Assembly: GCF_000227135.1 (NCBI RefSeq) | Contig: NC_018253.1 | Location: 487,477-551,476, forward strand | Direction: 5' to 3' | From: Leishmania donovani | Lineage: Eukaryota > Euglenozoa > Kinetoplastea > Trypanosomatida > Trypanosomatidae | DNA: 64,000 bases | Part shown: positions 22,463 to 32,785 of the stretch, in pieces | Layout of the letters: every line of letters starts with the position of its first letter | How positions within the stretch are numbered: the first letter of the stretch is position 1 | The notes under the pieces: model-generated | Database searches by the model: none | The model's input: the letters and a program-made list of their open reading frames with translations, nothing else | What the model was told of the DNA's origin: nothing | Program-made: the position numbers and the translations under genes

Positions 22463-25400
22463 ATGCCGGCGTGTCCCGATTGCGGGCTTATGTTCGACTC
22501 CCTCCACAATGTGCAGATACACCGTCGGTCTGGCGCATGCTCGATGCAGTCGTTAGGCGCCCCGGCGGCCAGCCCAGTTCAGCAGCCTATGGTCTGCGCC
22601 GCTGGCTGTCCGGTTACGCCGCCCACGAGCGTGTTGGGCCACGTGAGCAGCATCGGCTCTGGTGGCTACAGCCACGGGAAAGGTGGCTTTGGCATGCAGA
22701 GTACACCGGTGCTCCCCGCAGCAACCGCGCGGGTGCCTTGCATGAGTCCCATAGAGCGTGAGATTGAGCAAGCGCTGGCCATTCAGCGCAATCAGCAAAC
22801 GGCCGACATGGCGGAGCGGGAGCGCATGCTGCTTGAACAGCAGGTAAACCTGGTTTTGCCGGCGCGTCAAGCACAGCTGCAGCAGTCGCAGCAGGCGCTG
22901 AAGGATCAGCTGCTTCAGATGAAGCTGCAGCTCTTCTCTAACCAGCAGCAGCAGCAATCTAGCAGCAACATGGACATGGAATACCTGCGAAATGAAATCG
23001 CGGCGATGCGCGGCGCTCTCTCCTCGATGGGCATGAACTGCACCTCCAACAGCGACCCTGGCCTGCCATGGCGGAAGCCGCACAAGCCGCAGCACCGGAA
23101 AGCAACGTCAGCGCGCACGAGGAATGTCCGCAGGAGGCGCCAGCACGGATGCCACATCGACGAGGACGATTCTTGGGGGAGTCTTGATGGCGTTCTCTGC
23201 AGTGACGAGTATGGCGACGACCGCGGTGAAGCTTGCGATAGGGATTCAAGTAGCCGTAGCCCCTCACCGCGAAACGCCCGCCTCTTCAGCCCGACGCCGT
23301 CGCAGAAAATCCATAGCGCGCTGAAAAGCATGCAAGCTGAGATTCGCAGCTTGCGGGCCATGAGCGCTACCCGCATGGAGCCGGCGTTCCCCACCGCCTC
23401 GATGCTGGAGCCGGGCCTGCACTTGCTCAAGCTTGCCGCCCTCGAAGGCATCGCCCTTGCCGTCCCTCTCGACGAGGTGGATGTGTCGATCAAGGTATAC
23501 TACATGTCGCACGTGCACAACGAGTATCTGCTCGAGCCCTATCTCGAGCGCAGCTACCCACGGCGCCCCCCGTCGTTGGTCCGCCATGACGCCAACACAA
23601 TGCTGTTTACGATCCCGCCGCTGGAGTTCATCGTGCACTCACCGAAAGAGATGGTCGTGTTCGTGCTGCAGGTGTTTTACCGCGGCCGACTGCTCTGCTG
23701 GGCCGCCATCTTCGCGAAATCCACCGGCAGCTTCTCCGAGGGCATTCGGAACAGCTGCTACGACCTCGCCAAGGCCCTGCAGACACCTGGTGGTATGATC
23801 CCCGAGGCGAGCGTGTCAGGTTACATCGAGACCGACTCGCTGGACGTTCTGCAGCACGCCGAGTCGATCCTGAACCCGAGCGCCGTTAGCTTCAGTGCTT
23901 GCCCCGGCTCTCCGTTCCCGCAGAGGCAGCATGTACAGCTACCTGGACTACCACCGCTGCCGCCGCCACCGCTAGGTCAGCCGCTGCTACCCGGCATGCC
24001 CGGTTGCGAGGGGCCATTTTTGCCGCCCACGTCAGACGGCCACATGATGCTGCTGCAACCCACCAAGGGACCCGTCGCACACTTTATCCTCCCTCCGCGG
24101 GCTGGGGTGTCGATCTTGGAGTGGAACCAAGAGGTGGTAAAGCATCTCAAGAAGATACAGAAGCACCTACCCAGTAAGGCCACCGCGCCAGCAGCGGAAA
24201 AGGGTGCCGCCAACGGTAAGCATGGCAGCAACTGGAAGCCGCCAGCGTCTCCGCCGAGTCAGCGGCAGGTAATGCTCGATAGCAGCAGCAGCGATAGCAG
24301 CGTGCAATCGTTCTCTCCACTTTCGTCCATGTGTATATCACAGCCCACCTCCAACGGCAGCCCTTTGAGAGACCCCCCGCTTCCTATTCACGGCCAGGCC
24401 GAGATCATCGGAGAAGACATGAGCAAGCATCCTCCTGTCACGAGGCAGCAGCAGCAACGTCGTAGCCACCGTAGTGCCGTATACTTTACAAAGGGCATCT
24501 CGGAGGCTGTGACCGCTGCTGAGGTACCCGCGGCGAAGTCGCCTACGATGTCCATTCGAAAGCCGCAGGAGCCCGCGAAAGTGTCTGCGGTCGCCGCGTT
24601 GGCGAAGGAGCCGCTCTCGACTTATGTGCCATCATCCCAGACGCACACGCCGCCGCCGTCGACCAACGCCTCCCTCGCCAAATTAGAAGCCAAGGAAGTC
24701 GCAGCTGAGAAGCTGCCCGACAATCCCAAGTCACCGATGGCGAGTACTTTGTCGCCATGCGTTCCTTCCGCGGACAATCAAGCCGCCCCCCTTCAAGCCG
24801 CAACACCGCCGCCGGCACCATGCAAAGTTCCTCGGGAAGACATGCCACTGGTCGAGCGCAGCCGTCTACGCGTTTTGATGGACCCGCAGGGCAATCTCGC
24901 GGTGCCGCCAAACTACAAGCTGAACCCCAACAACCCGCCTTGCGTGAACCTCCACAAGCTCCACGCCACAGCTGACCCGCCTGTAAACCCATGCGTGCTG
25001 CTTGGACTCTCGAAGCCGACCGATAGGCCGCCAGCGACGCTGACGATGCCTGGGCACGGAGAGAATGGAAGCACGGTCGATATCTTCGTGGACGGTGTAT
25101 CTGGCGTCCCGCTCGACGCGGTGTGCTCGCGTGTGCTGGTGTACATCACCGACGAACTGGACCTCAACACCGGTGGCCATCTGCACCCCCTTCACCACCC
25201 TCGTGTCTACATGCGGAAGCCGAATCTCGTTGCCTATCAGAATCTCACCTCGAGCAGCATCGAGCCCGTGTTTGAGGCAAAGATGAGCTCCAACGTCGGC
25301 GATCAAACGCACGCCGTCGTCATTGTGGAGTACATCAACGGCCGCCAAGAGTCACCGATCGTGCTTGGACACTGCTGCTTGCCGATTAGCAAGCGCTTCT

Positions 25401-26587
25401 TTGCCGGCAACTTTGTGGCGCGCCTGAAGGTCGGCGATCCCCGTCGCTCGCAGGAGCGGGCCGTCGACGAGATGCGTTCGCCTTCCCGCATCTCCGACGA
25501 GCAGAAGCGTGCCACGGAGAAGTACAACCAATCGCAGCTGGAGGCAAGCGTCGACTCGCAGGCGCTGCGCAACTTGATGCCGTTACCACCGTCCAAGCTT
25601 TCCGAGTGCGCACCGCTCGGCTACCTGATATGGCGCCTAGAGAGCCCCGACATGCGCAGCCCCTTCTTCGAAATGCCGCAGCAGGTGCCTCTGTCACAGC
25701 AAGAAGTGCAGCTCTTCGAGGACCGCAAGAATCACGCGGATGTGACGCCGAACTCGAAGGGGCTGACGTCAGAGAAGGCGGCCGACGAGGCCTTCATCGG
25801 CTCCGGGACGACGCAGACCGACTCTATAAGCTTCATTGCCCCCTTCAGCGAGCAGCGCGGCGCCTTCGTAAAGGTGGAGGGCATCCGCGGCGTGGGCGAT
25901 GACGCAGCCATGTACGTCGTGGTGGTCTACATGGCCAAGGCACCGAAGGGCCGCCGGGTATACTACACGACGATGCCCGACTGGGCCTCGGACGTTGGTG
26001 CTCCGATGTTTAAGGACCCCCCATTTGCCTTCCAAGGTATCCAGTACGACAAAACAAACACTACGACGTACATGCTGCTGAAGCTCTCGAGGTTGGAGAA
26101 CGCGGCCAACCCGCCGTTGGTGGAGTGCATCGGGTGGACCATGAATAAACTCTTCATAGACTCAGCGCCGGCGCTACGCCAAGGACGGTATGTGCTGCCG
26201 TGGTTGAATGGGCCGCTGCCGCCGGTCGTAGTCCAAGAGCTGCTCACCCAACAGATCGGCACCGTGTTCCTCAGCCGCATGAACGCAAAGACCATTGCCT
26301 ACCTAGAGCCCAAGGCCACACTGACCATCAGCCAAGGCGACCCGGCGTGCTGCATGGCACTGGTGGACAACACGCCCGGTCGCGCGCAGCCGCGTCAGCT
26401 ACTCGTGTCCGCCGCTATCAAGAAGGCCTTTCCCTCCTGCACATGTGAGGGCATGGTGGGGTGCACGCTGGGAAGAGCACATGAGAAGTGCTTCGGCGGC
26501 GGCGACGCGCGAGCCCTGCTGCAGCGCATGAACATGGCGGTGCAGGAATACCTCACTGCAAAAATGAAGGAACTCGAGGAGCTGTGA
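22463..26587 (+). CDS. C2HC zinc-finger, coiled-coil, multi-beta-domain protein (CCDC17-like)
   Basis: The protein has 1374 residues and starts MPACPDCGLMFDSLHNVQIH. Cys4, Cys7, His20 and Cys26 form a C-x2-C-x12-H-x5-C zinc-finger pattern. A Gln/Leu/Glu-rich stretch at about residues 95-170 (EREIEQALAIQRNQQ onward) is a probable coiled coil. Three later segments look like C2-type beta sandwiches: around EVDVSIKVYYMSHV (about 340-460), VDIFVDGVSGVPLDAV (about 870-980) and FVKVEGIRGVGDDAAMYVVV (about 1130-1240). Pro/Ser/Gln-rich linkers separate them. An N-terminal zinc finger, coiled coil and C-terminal beta domains are the layout I associate with CCDC17 of ciliated organisms, suggesting a flagellar role; this is from recall. 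The ATG at 22463 is the first after the leader AGs; the frame upstream has only non-ATG starts. Confidence 0.85.
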   Translation: MPACPDCGLMFDSLHNVQIHRRSGACSMQSLGAPAASPVQQPMVCAAGCPVTPPTSVLGHVSSIGSGGYSHGKGGFGMQSTPVLPAATARVPCMSPIEREIEQALAIQRNQQTADMAERERMLLEQQVNLVLPARQAQLQQSQQALKDQLLQMKLQLFSNQQQQQSSSNMDMEYLRNEIAAMRGALSSMGMNCTSNSDPGLPWRKPHKPQHRKATSARTRNVRRRRQHGCHIDEDDSWGSLDGVLCSDEYGDDRGEACDRDSSSRSPSPRNARLFSPTPSQKIHSALKSMQAEIRSLRAMSATRMEPAFPTASMLEPGLHLLKLAALEGIALAVPLDEVDVSIKVYYMSHVHNEYLLEPYLERSYPRRPPSLVRHDANTMLFTIPPLEFIVHSPKEMVVFVLQVFYRGRLLCWAAIFAKSTGSFSEGIRNSCYDLAKALQTPGGMIPEASVSGYIETDSLDVLQHAESILNPSAVSFSACPGSPFPQRQHVQLPGLPPLPPPPLGQPLLPGMPGCEGPFLPPTSDGHMMLLQPTKGPVAHFILPPRAGVSILEWNQEVVKHLKKIQKHLPSKATAPAAEKGAANGKHGSNWKPPASPPSQRQVMLDSSSSDSSVQSFSPLSSMCISQPTSNGSPLRDPPLPIHGQAEIIGEDMSKHPPVTRQQQQRRSHRSAVYFTKGISEAVTAAEVPAAKSPTMSIRKPQEPAKVSAVAALAKEPLSTYVPSSQTHTPPPSTNASLAKLEAKEVAAEKLPDNPKSPMASTLSPCVPSADNQAAPLQAATPPPAPCKVPREDMPLVERSRLRVLMDPQGNLAVPPNYKLNPNNPPCVNLHKLHATADPPVNPCVLLGLSKPTDRPPATLTMPGHGENGSTVDIFVDGVSGVPLDAVCSRVLVYITDELDLNTGGHLHPLHHPRVYMRKPNLVAYQNLTSSSIEPVFEAKMSSNVGDQTHAVVIVEYINGRQESPIVLGHCCLPISKRFFAGNFVARLKVGDPRRSQERAVDEMRSPSRISDEQKRATEKYNQSQLEASVDSQALRNLMPLPPSKLSECAPLGYLIWRLESPDMRSPFFEMPQQVPLSQQEVQLFEDRKNHADVTPNSKGLTSEKAADEAFIGSGTTQTDSISFIAPFSEQRGAFVKVEGIRGVGDDAAMYVVVVYMAKAPKGRRVYYTTMPDWASDVGAPMFKDPPFAFQGIQYDKTNTTTYMLLKLSRLENAANPPLVECIGWTMNKLFIDSAPALRQGRYVLPWLNGPLPPVVVQELLTQQIGTVFLSRMNAKTIAYLEPKATLTISQGDPACCMALVDNTPGRAQPRQLLVSAAIKKAFPSCTCEGMVGCTLGRAHEKCFGGGDARALLQRMNMAVQEYLTAKMKELEEL

Positions 26588-26984
26588 ATGAGCACCACTG
26601 GCCAGCAGACGCACGCAAAAGAGGCGTTGCTGAGGTGCATGCCAACTTGTACGGACGTTGAGTCGCTCCTGTGGTAAAGTCTTGTCGAGGATCTCCTCGC
26701 CACCCCTCCCTCCCTCTCTACGCCAGCGTCTTCGGGATGCAAAGAACACGAATATGATTGCACGTCGTTGTATCTCATATATATTTATATAAGCTCCATA
26801 AGCTTTTTTTTTCGTACTTCCGGATGCCACACGCTCTACCAGGGATCGTCAAGAGAAAGCTCGCGCATCTTCCGGGCTTCTCTCCTCCACACCTTGTATT
26901 ATCGCGTCTCCAGGCACGGCGTTGCCGCCCTCCACGCCCCGCCTAACATGATGCCGTCTTCGTGCAGCTCACCATGTATGTATA

Positions 26985-26987
<3 letters not shown>

Positions 26988-27028
<41 letters not shown>
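26988..27028. repeat. (GT)n microsatellite, longest in window
   Basis: Forty-one bases of uninterrupted GT, about twenty units. Confidence 0.95.
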
Positions 27029-27030
<2 letters not shown>

Positions 27031-27652
27031 CGAGAGCAGCATTGCATGCATTTTCGATGTCGATAACAGTACGAAAAAAAAAAGGACAAAAAGCATATGT
27101 CTCACTCGCTTCTTTTTTTTTGCCTTTGGGCGCGTGTGTGTTGTACGCGGAGTCCATCAGCTGTGCGTCGCTTGCTTATTTTTTTTGCCTTCCTTGCTCT
27201 CTCTCCTCTCGGCACAATCGCTCTTATGCAATTTGTTTTACTCTTTTGGGGGGGTGAGGAAAGCCTTCTTTCAGATTTCGAGAAGCGGGCACACGAGTGC
27301 ATCGTTGAAGTGCCCGTGTGTGCGTGTGCGTGAGAGAGAGGAGGACACCGCTCACCCGCCCACCCCTCTCCTCCGCACAAACACACTCTCTCCATCCATC
27401 CATCTCCCCATCCACTCCTCTTTCGAATCCTCTGTGTGGCCTGCTGGGGTGTCCATCACCTTCGCACCGACACCCTTTTGGTCGCTTGTAAATGTCGCGA
27501 TGATTTTCTCTTCTGTGGTTTGTTGTTTGCTGTTGTTTTCCTCTCCCCGCTTCTGCGCACGTCAACACGGATCAGCTCACACGCGCACGCCCTGCTTCTC
27601 ATGGGTCCCGAGGGCGGCAGTCCCGCTCGCCCGTGGATATCTATATACCTAT

Positions 27653-27672
27653 CTATATATATATATATATAT
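27653..27672. repeat. (TA)n microsatellite
   Basis: A run of alternating T and A within a longer TA-rich stretch (about 27637-27688). Confidence 0.85.
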
Positions 27673-28929
27673 GGGTATATATATGTATGCGTGTGTTTGT
27701 ATGTTTGTTTGGATCTGCTTCATGGCAAACCCCGTCGTTTGCCGGCGCACGTATGTATCTAGCTTACGCCCCCTGGGCGGTAGGGAGAGGCAGAAGGGAG
27801 GGAGTGGAGGAGGTCATGTTTGTTTGTTTTTTTTTTTGCGAGTGAAAGGGCAAAGATGGGCAGCGTGTGTCTGTGTGATGTCTGTCTGTCTGATGTGTAT
27901 TCATGTAGAAGGATTAGGAAGAGAGGAGGGGGGCGTCCTTCTTCCTCTCCCGACTGTCCTTTCTCCATGTGTAACTCTATGTTGTGACAAGATACCACGA
28001 AAAAGAAAAACGATCCAAGCATACACGTGTGTGCAGTCTCTTACATGTACAACTGTATGCTTTTTCTTCGCAATGTGGGCCAACCTCTTTCGCCATCTGT
28101 ATTCTTTTCATTTTGCCCGAGTTATGCGCACCTGTGTCGTTGTGTGTGTGGGTGTGTGTGTCTTCTTTTCTTCTCACCCCATTCTCTCTCTGTGTATGTG
28201 CACAATCATCTCAAATTATTTTTTTTGCTTTTTAATCCTCCGCTCGCATCTGCAGCTGAGCTCTCCCTCCCCTCTCCGTTTCTACTCGTTGCGTTTCCCC
28301 CCTTCTTTTTGTTTGTTTGGAATTTGAAGCTCTTCGCTGTACATGTAACATCTTCATCTTAGTGCACGCTTCATCGTTGCACATAGATAGATCTACATAT
28401 GTGCATGTCTTATTGCTGCTTTCTGTCGTCGTTGTCCGCGGTTGCCATTGTTGATGGTCCTGGGTTTGGTCATCTCTTCTCCCGCTTCTACTTCCAACTT
28501 CTACTTGTGCTTATATATGAATGCATACATATGTATATTTGTATATGGGTGTGTCTTCCTGTGCATCTTGAAAGGCGTAAAGGCACAGCGGCGACCTCAG
28601 TCACAGTTCACCGCCTCTTGTGTTTTTCCCTGTTGTTTTGTTTGTGTGAGCTTGTCTCGATACCTCTCTGTAGTACATGGAAACGTGCGCGAGACACACG
28701 CACGCACAAGCATGCGTATACATATACATAAACACATGTGTATGTATGTATACGCATGCGTACAGGTGCCTACTGTTATGCACTGCCTGACGTTGTGGTG
28801 GTTTGCTCACTTTAAGAAATGGATCACGCATATGCTCACATTTTTCTTTGTTTGGAGGGCTTTTCACTTTCTTTCATCCCTCTCCCGCTCTCTTGAGGCA
28901 GGCCCCGAGACTCAAACTTTCGAGAGCGC

Positions 28930-29580
28930 CGTGTGCACGAGCGGTCAGCCACACGGGTGGGCATGCTGTATCACACCCCTAAGCAGGGCATCCAGAGGCG
29001 AGCACAGCTTACGTGGTAGACGGAAAAGGCGCAAAGAGATGCATACGAACAAACGCCACAGCGTATGCGTGCGACATGCACGGCACCTCCTCCATCCCAC
29101 CGGGTGAGCTGATGAGGCACAGAGGCGGGAAGCATGACGAGAGCACCCTGAGATACGCCATCGAGCCCTCCGGGCACCCATGCGGAGCGTCTCCACGTCA
29201 TGCTATTGGATGCCGCTGCTTGAAGCCACTGAGGACGAGGCACGGCACACAGGAAAGAGTGCGCAGAGGGTCTCCGAGCGCCCTGGCCCGAGGTTGGCCA
29301 ACCTCCTCCCTGAGGACATCCGGCACGCGCCTAGGCCAGCCCCTGTTACCCGCACAGCAGACGCCACCGCCTCCGCCCTTGGCCAGAGCACTTGGCTGCG
29401 GCCCGCTTGAATCAAGGCATGCAGTTCACCCGGGCCTCCTTCTAGCGTCGACAGCGTAGCGCTTACCCCAGGAATGGACGAGGAGGAACAGGGAGAGCCG
29501 GTAAGACGCATGGCCCGACTCCACGGCAGCACGGCTCATCCTAGGCAACGAGGCCTCTGCTGCACTGCGGCAGAGGAAGG
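28930..29580. mobile_element. Candidate degenerate retroposon-like block
   Basis: About 650 bases are GC-balanced and free of pyrimidine runs, in contrast to both flanks. All frames are interrupted and no protein pattern emerges. The size and texture are like those of degenerate SIDER copies in Leishmania 3' UTRs, but it shows no obvious match to the three clear copies here, so it would belong to another subgroup if real. Confidence 0.35.
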
Positions 29581-30829
29581 TGCGCTGTGGCTGTGTGTAT
29601 GCGCATGCGGCTGGAGCTGTTCGTGGTGGCATGATCACACTGCAATCTAACAAGAATGGAATGCATCTCACCCTCTCTCCCTCCCTTGTTTTCATCTTTT
29701 TCATTCTCTCTGTGTTCTTCGCGCTTCCTCTAGCGGATGGATTGGACGTCGCCATGTACCGCATATCGGGGCTGGAAAAAGAGCGCTCGCTAACGAAACA
29801 ATAACAGATGGACACGCATAGACGGATGTGCCGAGGGAGAGAGAGGGGGGCGTCTTCCTTTCTTTTTTCCTTCTTTGATCGCGGGACCTCGTGCATGGCA
29901 GCAGTGCTGCTTCCGCTGTTGCTGCTGCGCTTCGCTCACGAGAAGAGCGGACGGGAGGAACGGCCCAGGGCAAGGTGAAGGAGGGCTTGCCTACCGGGTG
30001 CCCCCTTACATTTCTAGACGCTTCGGCCGATGCCACCAACTGCCCCTCTCTCCAGCACCCACCCCACCCCCGCCCGCATGGGTGGCGCGTAGCACAGTTG
30101 TTGTTATTGGGCATGCGGTGGCGTCATCAGTAGTCTTTAGACCTCTCGATGAAACGGCACGCGGGTGGAGGTTTCGGCAGCGGGTGCGAAGAAAGTTAGC
30201 AGCCGATGGCATCTCTTCCCCCCCCTCCCCCCCCCTCTCTGCGCAACTCCTGCTCTGTTCCTCTCCGTGCTTGAATCGGCGTTCCATCTCTCCGCCCTCC
30301 CGTCAGCCCCTGTCGAAACAACACAAACAACACTTTTGTTTGGCATCCACGCCTGCTTTCCTCTCTCTCTCCATCTCTATCACACACGCGCCCCCTTCTC
30401 TGCTGCCTTCCACTCACCAAACGCTCTCTCACCATCACCGACAGCATGTCGACATATCCCTGTCCACAGTGCGTGGGCGTATTCGCCAAAGCAGCGTGAG
30501 GAAAAGAGGCGCGTCCCGCGAGCCACGTCGCCTTGTGTTGTCGACTTGTCTCCCAGTCACAGCACTGCCCAGACGTATGCGCAGGCACGTGCGCACACGC
30601 ACGTCGGCACCGACGCCACTCTGAAGGCGTCGACGGCAAAGAACAAGGTTTTTTTTTATCCCTCATTTTTTTTTGCGGGGGGGGTCTCTACCAGGTGGCT
30701 ACTTGGTGCACAGTTATGCAGAACCAGAGAGCCTCACTTACCCTGTCCCTTCCTAACCGCACGACCCCCCCCCTCCTCCTCCTCCTCATAGCTTTTTTGA
30801 AGGGCTTGTGAGTAGCAAGAAGGTGTACA

Positions 30830-31140
30830 TCGCCTCAATGCTTAGCTCTGCTGTTGCAGGTAGGAGTGTGGGGGGTGGAGCCACTAAAGGCGACTCCACC
30901 CAGTATCACCGCTCCCAGCTGATGCTTTAGCACTCGCAGAGCAGCGGCAACGGAGGTGGTGATAGCGTTTCCCCGTCGCCGCACACCATCAGGCACGCCT
31001 CGCCCGCCGTCACCTCGGCATCCTTCGACAGTTGCACCGAATCCAATGCCGCCACACTGCTTGGCGGTGTTTAGGGCGGATCGATGGCGAACGGCAGCGG
31101 CGGCGACGCAGCCGCAGGAACCCAAAGAAAAGACCAACTA
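30830..31140. other. GC-rich non-coding block, possible degenerate repeat
   Basis: This block lacks simple repeats and pyrimidine bias. An inverted-repeat-like pair (GGAGCCACTAAAGGCGACTCC, about 30878-30898) sits near its left end. Its minus-strand frame of about 100 codons is Ala/Gly/Val/Arg-rich without a recognisable motif. It could be an old retroposon fragment. Confidence 0.25.
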
Positions 31141-31768
31141 AGGTACGGTACTAGTGTGCGACGCACGCCCCGGAAGGGGCGAATAAGAGAGGAGCGGGCA
31201 AGTCACCGAGATGTGGCGGAGGTACACAGGCTACCCTCTACTCTCTTCATCCAGCTCGCGGCGCATGCGTTTCGCTGCCGTGGAATGTTCCGTAGACCAC
31301 ACATCCGCCCACGCACACGCACACACACACACATATAGAGAGGCACCCCAATGCGCCCAATAGGTCTTGTCGGCTTATAATGCGAAAGAAAAATCCCGAC
31401 AGAAAGCACGCAACGCCGATTCGGTTGCAGCCTCATGGCCGACACGAGAAGCGTACAAGTCGCCCATGCTGCCCCTCACCCTTGCCACCGCCGGCGCATT
31501 GGCCGTAGCGGTGCTTCTCCTTTGTGAAGTCGACAATGACAATCTCCAGTACAAGAGTGCACTCCGCTTCTGTCTCTCTCGCTCTCTCCCCATCACATCT
31601 CCCTGATATCCCTCTTCCCCCTCACTTCGTCTCCTCGACCGCTTCACCACACGGCAGCGTGAGCCTTTAGCTCTGCTTCATCTTGTCTGCCTTCTGTGCT
31701 CTCCCGCCGCCGCCTTCTTCGCCTCTGAAGCGCGACTTGGCACACAGTTTACACGTAACCGCAGCGTC

Positions 31769-32785
31769 ATGACCGCCACCACCACCGACAGCGCCAGCTA
31801 TGGCAGTCATCCGCGATGCCGCGTCCACACCGTAGCGATGTCTCAGGCTTTCTTTTACGTGGTTATTGGTGTGCTCGTGTGCCTCACTGTGTCCTGCTCT
31901 GCTTCAGGCTACAACGCGTCTATGTATGTGAACAGCGACATCGCCGTCACTGCTCTTTTTACCGGGCCCAAGCTGGTCATGCTTGTGCGGACCTCACCCC
32001 GTGACTTCAGTCCAAATGCCTTCACCAGTAGCCTGTACAGCCTCTTCTCGAAAGCCGATGCTTCCATCATGAACGTCAGCTCTGTGTTCCTGGTTAACTG
32101 GTGTGCCAAGGATCTCGCTATGGTCAACGCCACCCTGTCTTGCCCAGAAGGCGCCAAGCACAACAGCAACGAACACGGCTATGTGCTTGCGCAGGTGCAG
32201 CTGAGCGGATGGAACTACTCGTCGCTCACAAATCCGGCTGAAGTCAATCTCTCCTCCCTTGGTGTCACGGATTCCATACTCGTCAGCCACTTCGGTGGTA
32301 CCTATAATCCTGACAACACCTCGGGCATGAATAACAACAGCTACGTCATCAACTTCGCCTCCGATGCGATGGTCACCTACGCTATCTTTGGGTTCCTGAT
32401 GGTCATCGTTATTCTCGCCCTCATCGGAGTGGCGGTGTGCGTCTGCTTGTGCGACAGCCGCCAGCTCAACCACAACAAGAGCATCGTGGACCGGGCCATT
32501 CGCGCCGTGCACTTAAACTATATGGCCGCCCTCTACGGTCGTAGTCACCAGCAGCAGCAGCAGCATCAGCAGCAAGCCATGGCGAACTTCAGCGACCACC
32601 TCAACCTGTATGCCGACATGTCGAACAACGGGTCTTCTGGCGCGCCGCATGACTCACAGTACTGGACGGACTCGCCGCAGGCCAACAGGGGATCTTCAAA
32701 GGCCAAAAGGAACGGCTGGGAATACTTGCACCGGGAAGATGGTGACACCCGCGAGATGCAAGAGATGCGCAGCATGCAGCCATGA
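31769..32785 (+). CDS. Probable type I membrane glycoprotein, unknown function
   Basis: The protein has 338 residues. A hydrophobic stretch near residues 27-44 (FFYVVIGVLVCLTVSC) looks like a signal peptide. The following lumenal or extracellular part (about 48-200) carries at least six N-glycosylation sequons (for example NAS49, NVS102, NAT120, NYS149, NLS160, NTS183) and two Cys. A strong transmembrane helix spans about 203-228, followed by a Cys cluster (CVCLCD) that could be palmitoylated, and a cytosolic tail with a Gln/His repeat (about 260-269). No family is recognised; the layout vaguely recalls small V-ATPase accessory proteins, but no diagnostic motif is seen. The ATG at 31769 is the first after a polypyrimidine-AG near 31729; an in-frame ATG at 31838 would place the signal peptide closer to the N terminus. 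Confidence 0.8.
   Translation: MTATTTDSASYGSHPRCRVHTVAMSQAFFYVVIGVLVCLTVSCSASGYNASMYVNSDIAVTALFTGPKLVMLVRTSPRDFSPNAFTSSLYSLFSKADASIMNVSSVFLVNWCAKDLAMVNATLSCPEGAKHNSNEHGYVLAQVQLSGWNYSSLTNPAEVNLSSLGVTDSILVSHFGGTYNPDNTSGMNNNSYVINFASDAMVTYAIFGFLMVIVILALIGVAVCVCLCDSRQLNHNKSIVDRAIRAVHLNYMAALYGRSHQQQQQHQQQAMANFSDHLNLYADMSNNGSSGAPHDSQYWTDSPQANRGSSKAKRNGWEYLHREDGDTREMQEMRSMQP

Larger units (their letters stand above)
26588..31768. other. Intergenic region, no gene seen; possible degenerate elements
   Basis: This 5.2 kb contains the longest GT microsatellite of the window (26988-27028), a TA tract (27653-27672) and extensive CT-rich DNA. Two blocks differ in being GC-balanced and free of simple repeats (about 28930-29580 and 30830-31140); they are listed separately. 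A frame of about 500 codons across 26768-28327 is a by-product of low-complexity sequence. Confidence 0.65.

Noticed and set aside
26768..28327. Open frame of about 519 codons on the + strand
   Set aside because: Its translation is a string of Val/Cys, Phe and Leu/Ser repeats from GT, T and CT tracts and crosses the longest microsatellite. It has no domain pattern and several splice-like tracts inside.
30835..31137. Minus-strand frame of 100 codons with fairly balanced composition
   Set aside because: It is Ala/Gly/Val/Arg-rich from GC-rich non-coding DNA, lacks a splice signal on that strand and shows no family motif.
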